Below are positions 5,520 through 8,035 of a DNA stretch of 8,035 nt, one piece after another. The DNA lies in NCBI GenBank assembly GCA_934876235.1, contig CAKXKM010000080.1, forward strand, positions 1-8,035, written 5' to 3'. The position numbers and the translations under genes are program-made. Every line of letters starts with the position of its first letter. Position 1 is the first letter of the stretch. The DNA is from Collinsella sp. AF02-46-1 (GTDB lineage Bacteria; Actinomycetota; Coriobacteriia; Coriobacteriales; Coriobacteriaceae). The notes under the pieces were generated by a model. That model had not been told where the DNA came from. It searched no databases and was given only the letters and a program-made list of their open reading frames with translations.

Positions 5520-5642
5520 CATGTCGATCCACCCGGGAATCACATGCAAATCAATCTCTTGCCAACTGGTATCGCGCGCTGCGCAGGCGCGAGCGGAATC
5601 GTGCGTCTTGGTGCCGTGAAGTCCCACGGCCTTTAGTTGGAA

Positions 5643-5650
5643 GAGAAGGG
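5643..5650 (+). promoter_or_regulatory. Ribosome binding site of the permease gene
   Basis: GAGAAGGG lies 7 nt before the ATG at 5658 and supports that start over the in-frame TTG at 5637. Confidence 0.65.
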
Positions 5651-5657
5651 ATTCGAC

Positions 5658-7106
5658 ATGGCTGTCGATAACAAGAAGATTGCCGAGGACGTGCTCGCTG
5701 CCGTCGGCGGCGCCTCCAATGTGACGAACGCGACGCACTGCATGACCCGCTTGCGTCTGAACCTCAAAGATCAGTCCATTCCCAATGATAATGAAGTTAA
5801 GAAGATCAAGGGTGTGCTGGGCGCACAGTGGTCTGGCGGCCAGTATCAGGTCATCATTGGCCAGAACGTGCCGAAGGTCTATGACGCCGCCATTGCGCTG
5901 GGCGTCAAGGGCGAAGGCTCCATTGACGAGAACCTCGATGACGGCACCAAGGAGCCACTGACGGTCAAGACTGCGGGCAAGAAGGCCCTTAACTACCTGT
6001 CCAAGACAATGTGCATGACGATCCCCATTATCATGGGCGCCGCCATGTTCCGCACACTTGCCGTACTTTGCGGCGACGGCATGCTCGGTATCTGGTCTGC
6101 CGATTCTGACATCTACAACTTCTTCTACAACTGGATTTACAACGCCGGCTATTATTTCCTCCCTGTCTATCTGGGTTGGGCTGCCGCAAAGCAGCTCGGC
6201 TGCAGCCAGCCGCTCGGCATGATGCTCGGCGGCGTGCTCATTGCCCCCGAGTTCATGACGTTGGTCAACGCCGCTGCGGATTCTGGTGCTACGACCACGA
6301 TGGTTTACGGCGTGCTCCCGGCTCAGCTGAACAACTATTCTGCGACCGTGCTCCCCATGCTGCTGTCTATGCCGGTGCTGATGGTCGTCGAGAAGTTCAT
6401 GAAGAAGATCATCCCCGACATGCTCTCCACGGTGTTTGTGCCCGTGTGCACCATGGCTGTGATGACCCCCGTTTCCCTGTGCGCCCTAGCTCCGATTGGT
6501 TCCATTCTGGGCGACCTGGTCGGCAACTTTATGTTCGGCCTCGGAAACGCTGGCGGCATCGTCACAATCCTCTCCCTCGTCGCCATTGCCGCGCTTTGGG
6601 AGTTCCTGGTTATGACCGGTATGCACCAGGTCCTGCTTACCCTTGGCATTGTGCAGCTGCTCACCATGGGCTCTGACTCCTGCGTCATGGTCGCGGGCGC
6701 TATCGCTCAGTTCGCTACGTGGGGCATGGCCTTCGGCGCCTTCCTGCGCCTTAAGGAGACTGACGAAAAGGGTGCCATGCTTGGTTTCTCGCTCTCCGGC
6801 ATTGTCGGCGGCGTGACGGAGCCCGCGCTGTATGGCTGCGGCTTTAAGTACACCCGCTGCTTGGGTGCCATGGTTGCCGGCGGCGCTATCGGCGGCCTGA
6901 TCGCGGCTCTTACCAATGTGACGACGTATGTTTTGGGCGCGACGAATATTCTGGGTATCACCGGATATGTTGCCGGCGGAACTGCCAATCTCGTATGGGG
7001 GTGCATTGCATCGGGTGCCGCGTTTGTTTCCGCCGCCGCCATCGCTTATCTCTTTGGTTTCACCAAAGAGCAGCTCGATGAGGACGCTGCCGCCGCCAAG
7101 GCCTAA
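5658..7106 (+). CDS. PTS sugar permease, EIIBC of the glucose superfamily (beta-glucoside type), lacking IIA
   Basis: The product is 482 residues. Residues 1-85 are an EIIB domain with the phosphorylated Cys28 in NATHCMTRLRLNLKD, the beta-glucoside-type signature. After an acidic linker (about 86-105) comes a membrane EIIC domain with about ten hydrophobic segments up to residue 468. It contains the substrate-site motif GVTEPALYG (385-393), typical of the glucose superfamily. The protein imports a sugar and phosphorylates it during transport. Full beta-glucoside permeases have a C-terminal IIA domain; this one stops at a short acidic, alanine-rich tail, so it must borrow IIA from another protein, as MurP, TreB and SacP do. 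RAT-based control and the downstream ChbG-type deacetylase suggest an inducible disaccharide or acetylated amino sugar. The substrate is inferred, not shown. Confidence 0.92.
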   Translation: MAVDNKKIAEDVLAAVGGASNVTNATHCMTRLRLNLKDQSIPNDNEVKKIKGVLGAQWSGGQYQVIIGQNVPKVYDAAIALGVKGEGSIDENLDDGTKEPLTVKTAGKKALNYLSKTMCMTIPIIMGAAMFRTLAVLCGDGMLGIWSADSDIYNFFYNWIYNAGYYFLPVYLGWAAAKQLGCSQPLGMMLGGVLIAPEFMTLVNAAADSGATTTMVYGVLPAQLNNYSATVLPMLLSMPVLMVVEKFMKKIIPDMLSTVFVPVCTMAVMTPVSLCALAPIGSILGDLVGNFMFGLGNAGGIVTILSLVAIAALWEFLVMTGMHQVLLTLGIVQLLTMGSDSCVMVAGAIAQFATWGMAFGAFLRLKETDEKGAMLGFSLSGIVGGVTEPALYGCGFKYTRCLGAMVAGGAIGGLIAALTNVTTYVLGATNILGITGYVAGGTANLVWGCIASGAAFVSAAAIAYLFGFTKEQLDEDAAAAKA

Positions 7107-7133
7107 AGCGTCTGTTCGGTAAGATAATTGCCT

Positions 7134-7165
7134 GGGGCATTTGGTTGCACTTCAAGTGCCCCTTT
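7134..7165 (+). terminator. Stem-loop between the permease and deacetylase genes, weak terminator or processing site
   Basis: GGGGCA (7134-7139) pairs with TGCCCC (7157-7162), followed by TTT. An alternative palindrome, GCACTT-C-AAGTGC (7147-7159), shares its right arm. The short T-run suggests partial termination, which would lower deacetylase expression relative to the permease. The palindrome could instead be a DNA operator. Confidence 0.45.
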
Positions 7166-7183
7166 CCATAGATGGGGGTCAAT

Positions 7184-7948
7184 ATGAAGCAATTGCTCAT
7201 TCGTGCCGACGATATCGGTTATTCGTATGCCGTTAACCTGGGGATTGCCCGCAGTATCAATGAGGGCCTGGTGCGCTCGGCGGGACTTATGCCCAATATG
7301 CCCGAGGCCGAGCGTGGCTGGTCGCTCGTGGCGGATGTCGGCATTGCGGTGGGTCAGCACACCAACGTGTGCCTGGGCAAGCCGTGTGCCGACCCGGCGC
7401 TCATTCCGAGCATGCTCAACGAGAACGGCGAGTTCCATAGCAGCCGTACCTTCCGCGATCATTTTAAGCGCGGCGAGGAGTTGATAGACTTCGACGATGC
7501 CTGCATCGAGATCCGCGCGCAGCATGACCGCTTTGTCGAGATCGTGGGCCGCGAGCCCGATTACTTTGAGGCCCATGCCGTCATGAGCAAAAACCTTAAC
7601 CGAGCGATCTCGGCGGTTGCTCAGGAGCTGGGCCTTAAGGAGCAAAAGGCGAGCTTCGACCCCGCGGCTGTGGTGCATTGCGGAGATACTGATCTGCGCA
7701 TGGTGATGCGCTCGATGGAGCCGGGCTACGAGCCCAAAGAGGCAATCATGCAGACGGTTCGCGAGATGGTGGACGGCGAGACGGTCGTCTTTGTGTGCCA
7801 TCCGGGTTATCTCGATCGTTTTATCCTGGAGAACAGCTCGCTCACGACCGATCGTACCAAGGAAGTCGATGCACTGATCGACCCCGAGCTTCGCGCTTGG
7901 CTCGAGTCTCAATCCGATCTTCGCCTGATCGACTACCGCGACCTGTAA
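7184..7948 (+). CDS. ChbG/YdjC (HpnK)-family carbohydrate deacetylase
   Basis: The product is 254 residues, close to the family's usual size of about 250. Visible features are the N-terminal LIRADDIGYSYAVNLGI (Asp9/Asp10), VGQHTNV with His59 (the GLHLN-like metal site), FEAHAVM with His131, and CHPGYLD with His206. Asp, His59 and His131 correspond to the metal ligands of YdjC proteins. In this family E. coli ChbG removes one acetyl group from imported chitooligosaccharides or their phosphates, making an inducer and a glycosidase substrate. The usual DSHxH segment is reduced to EAHAV, so the second His is missing. Its place 77 bases after the PTS gene suggests that it acts on the imported sugar phosphate. 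GGGGG at 7174-7178 just before ATG 7184 favours this start over the in-frame ATG 7172, which overlaps it and lacks a site. Confidence 0.88.
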   Translation: MKQLLIRADDIGYSYAVNLGIARSINEGLVRSAGLMPNMPEAERGWSLVADVGIAVGQHTNVCLGKPCADPALIPSMLNENGEFHSSRTFRDHFKRGEELIDFDDACIEIRAQHDRFVEIVGREPDYFEAHAVMSKNLNRAISAVAQELGLKEQKASFDPAAVVHCGDTDLRMVMRSMEPGYEPKEAIMQTVREMVDGETVVFVCHPGYLDRFILENSSLTTDRTKEVDALIDPELRAWLESQSDLRLIDYRDL

Positions 7949-8035
7949 GGACCCAAGTCACCACAAAGGGGACAGTGAACTGCGCCCCGAAACTTGGACT
8001 GAATAAATAGCGACTACGCCGCAAGGGCCCGGTCC
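7949..8035. repeat. Palindromic non-coding stretch after the deacetylase gene
   Basis: CCAAGT (7953-7958) pairs with ACTTGG (7992-7997), enclosing GGGG/CCCC (7968-7971 with 7985-7988) and CAGT-GA-ACTG (7973-7982). GGACC at 7949-7953 also mirrors GGTCC at 8031-8035. The CACAAAGGGGACAGT portion resembles REP-type extragenic palindromes as I remember them. There is no T-run, so a simple terminator is less likely. The element may continue past the window. Confidence 0.4.

Larger units (their letters stand above)
5317..5657 (+). other. Regulatory leader region between the antiterminator and permease genes (341 bases, no gene)
   Basis: In order this stretch holds two small dyads (5346-5381), a -10 box (5412-5417), the RAT (5429-5465), the overlapping terminator (5447-5519), and about 138 further bases before the permease ATG. 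The last part contains TCGCGC/GCGCGA (5572-5577 with 5587-5592) and GCCGTG/CACGGC (5613-5618 with 5625-5630) stems. These may be leader structure near the ribosome binding site. No convincing small ORF was found in it. Confidence 0.7.

Noticed and set aside
5521..5619. Short ATG frame (32 codons) after the terminator, possible leader peptide
   Set aside because: No ribosome binding site and no codon pattern of an attenuation peptide; the RAT already explains the control.
5424..5636. 70-codon frame running through the permease leader
   Set aside because: It spans the RAT and terminator, lacks a ribosome binding site and has no recognisable product.
7103..7912. 269-codon open frame on the minus strand
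   Set aside because: Antisense to the deacetylase; a shadow of its codon bias.

Overview
The window looks like chromosome from a gut actinobacterium of the Coriobacteriia, most probably Collinsella or a close relative. This is inferred from GC-rich third codon positions, strong AGGAGG-type ribosome binding sites, and the gene mix: reverse rubrerythrin, Fe-alcohol dehydrogenase plus ALDH, and sugar PTS with BglG-type control. No rRNA, tRNA, CRISPR array, insertion sequence or phage gene was seen. The long ORFs antisense to the real genes are composition artefacts.

Left part (1-3600). A rubredoxin-rubrerythrin peroxidase gene runs leftward out of the window (485 to 1). It diverges from a two-gene operon on the plus strand: an iron-dependent alcohol dehydrogenase (742-1962) and a class-3-like aldehyde dehydrogenase (1971-3350), separated by 8 nt. 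Together they would interconvert an alcohol, its aldehyde and the acid with NAD(P). Two matching dyads (GTTRAY-N2-RTYAAC) lie in the divergent region, 64 bp apart.

Middle part (3350-4410). After a hairpin come two tiny neighbouring ORFs. The first (3417-3596) is a doubtful 59-codon Cys/His-rich frame. The second (3615-3794) is a 59-residue protein with an acidic half, a basic half and a GLFGGLFG tail. A small calcineurin-like phosphoesterase follows (3861-4406), with its own candidate promoter.

Right part (4411-8035). This is a self-contained inducible sugar locus. A LicT/BglG-type antiterminator (4480-5316) is followed by a 341-base leader, a PTS EIIBC permease of the beta-glucoside type without a IIA domain (5658-7106), and a ChbG/YdjC-family carbohydrate deacetylase (7184-7948). 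The leader holds a -10 box, a RAT-like antiterminator hairpin and a long intrinsic terminator with a run of seven T. The 3' arm of the RAT overlaps the 5' arm of the terminator, so the folds exclude each other. The expected logic is that sugar uptake relieves PTS phosphorylation of the antiterminator, which then binds the RAT and lets transcription reach the permease and deacetylase. The deacetylase suggests an acetylated (chitooligosaccharide-like) substrate. No glycosidase is present in the window. The window ends in a palindromic non-coding stretch.

The strongest observations are the complete RAT/terminator switch and the loss of one conserved PRD1 histidine in its cognate regulator. No wholly new system is evident; the least explained items are the two tiny genes at 3417-3794.
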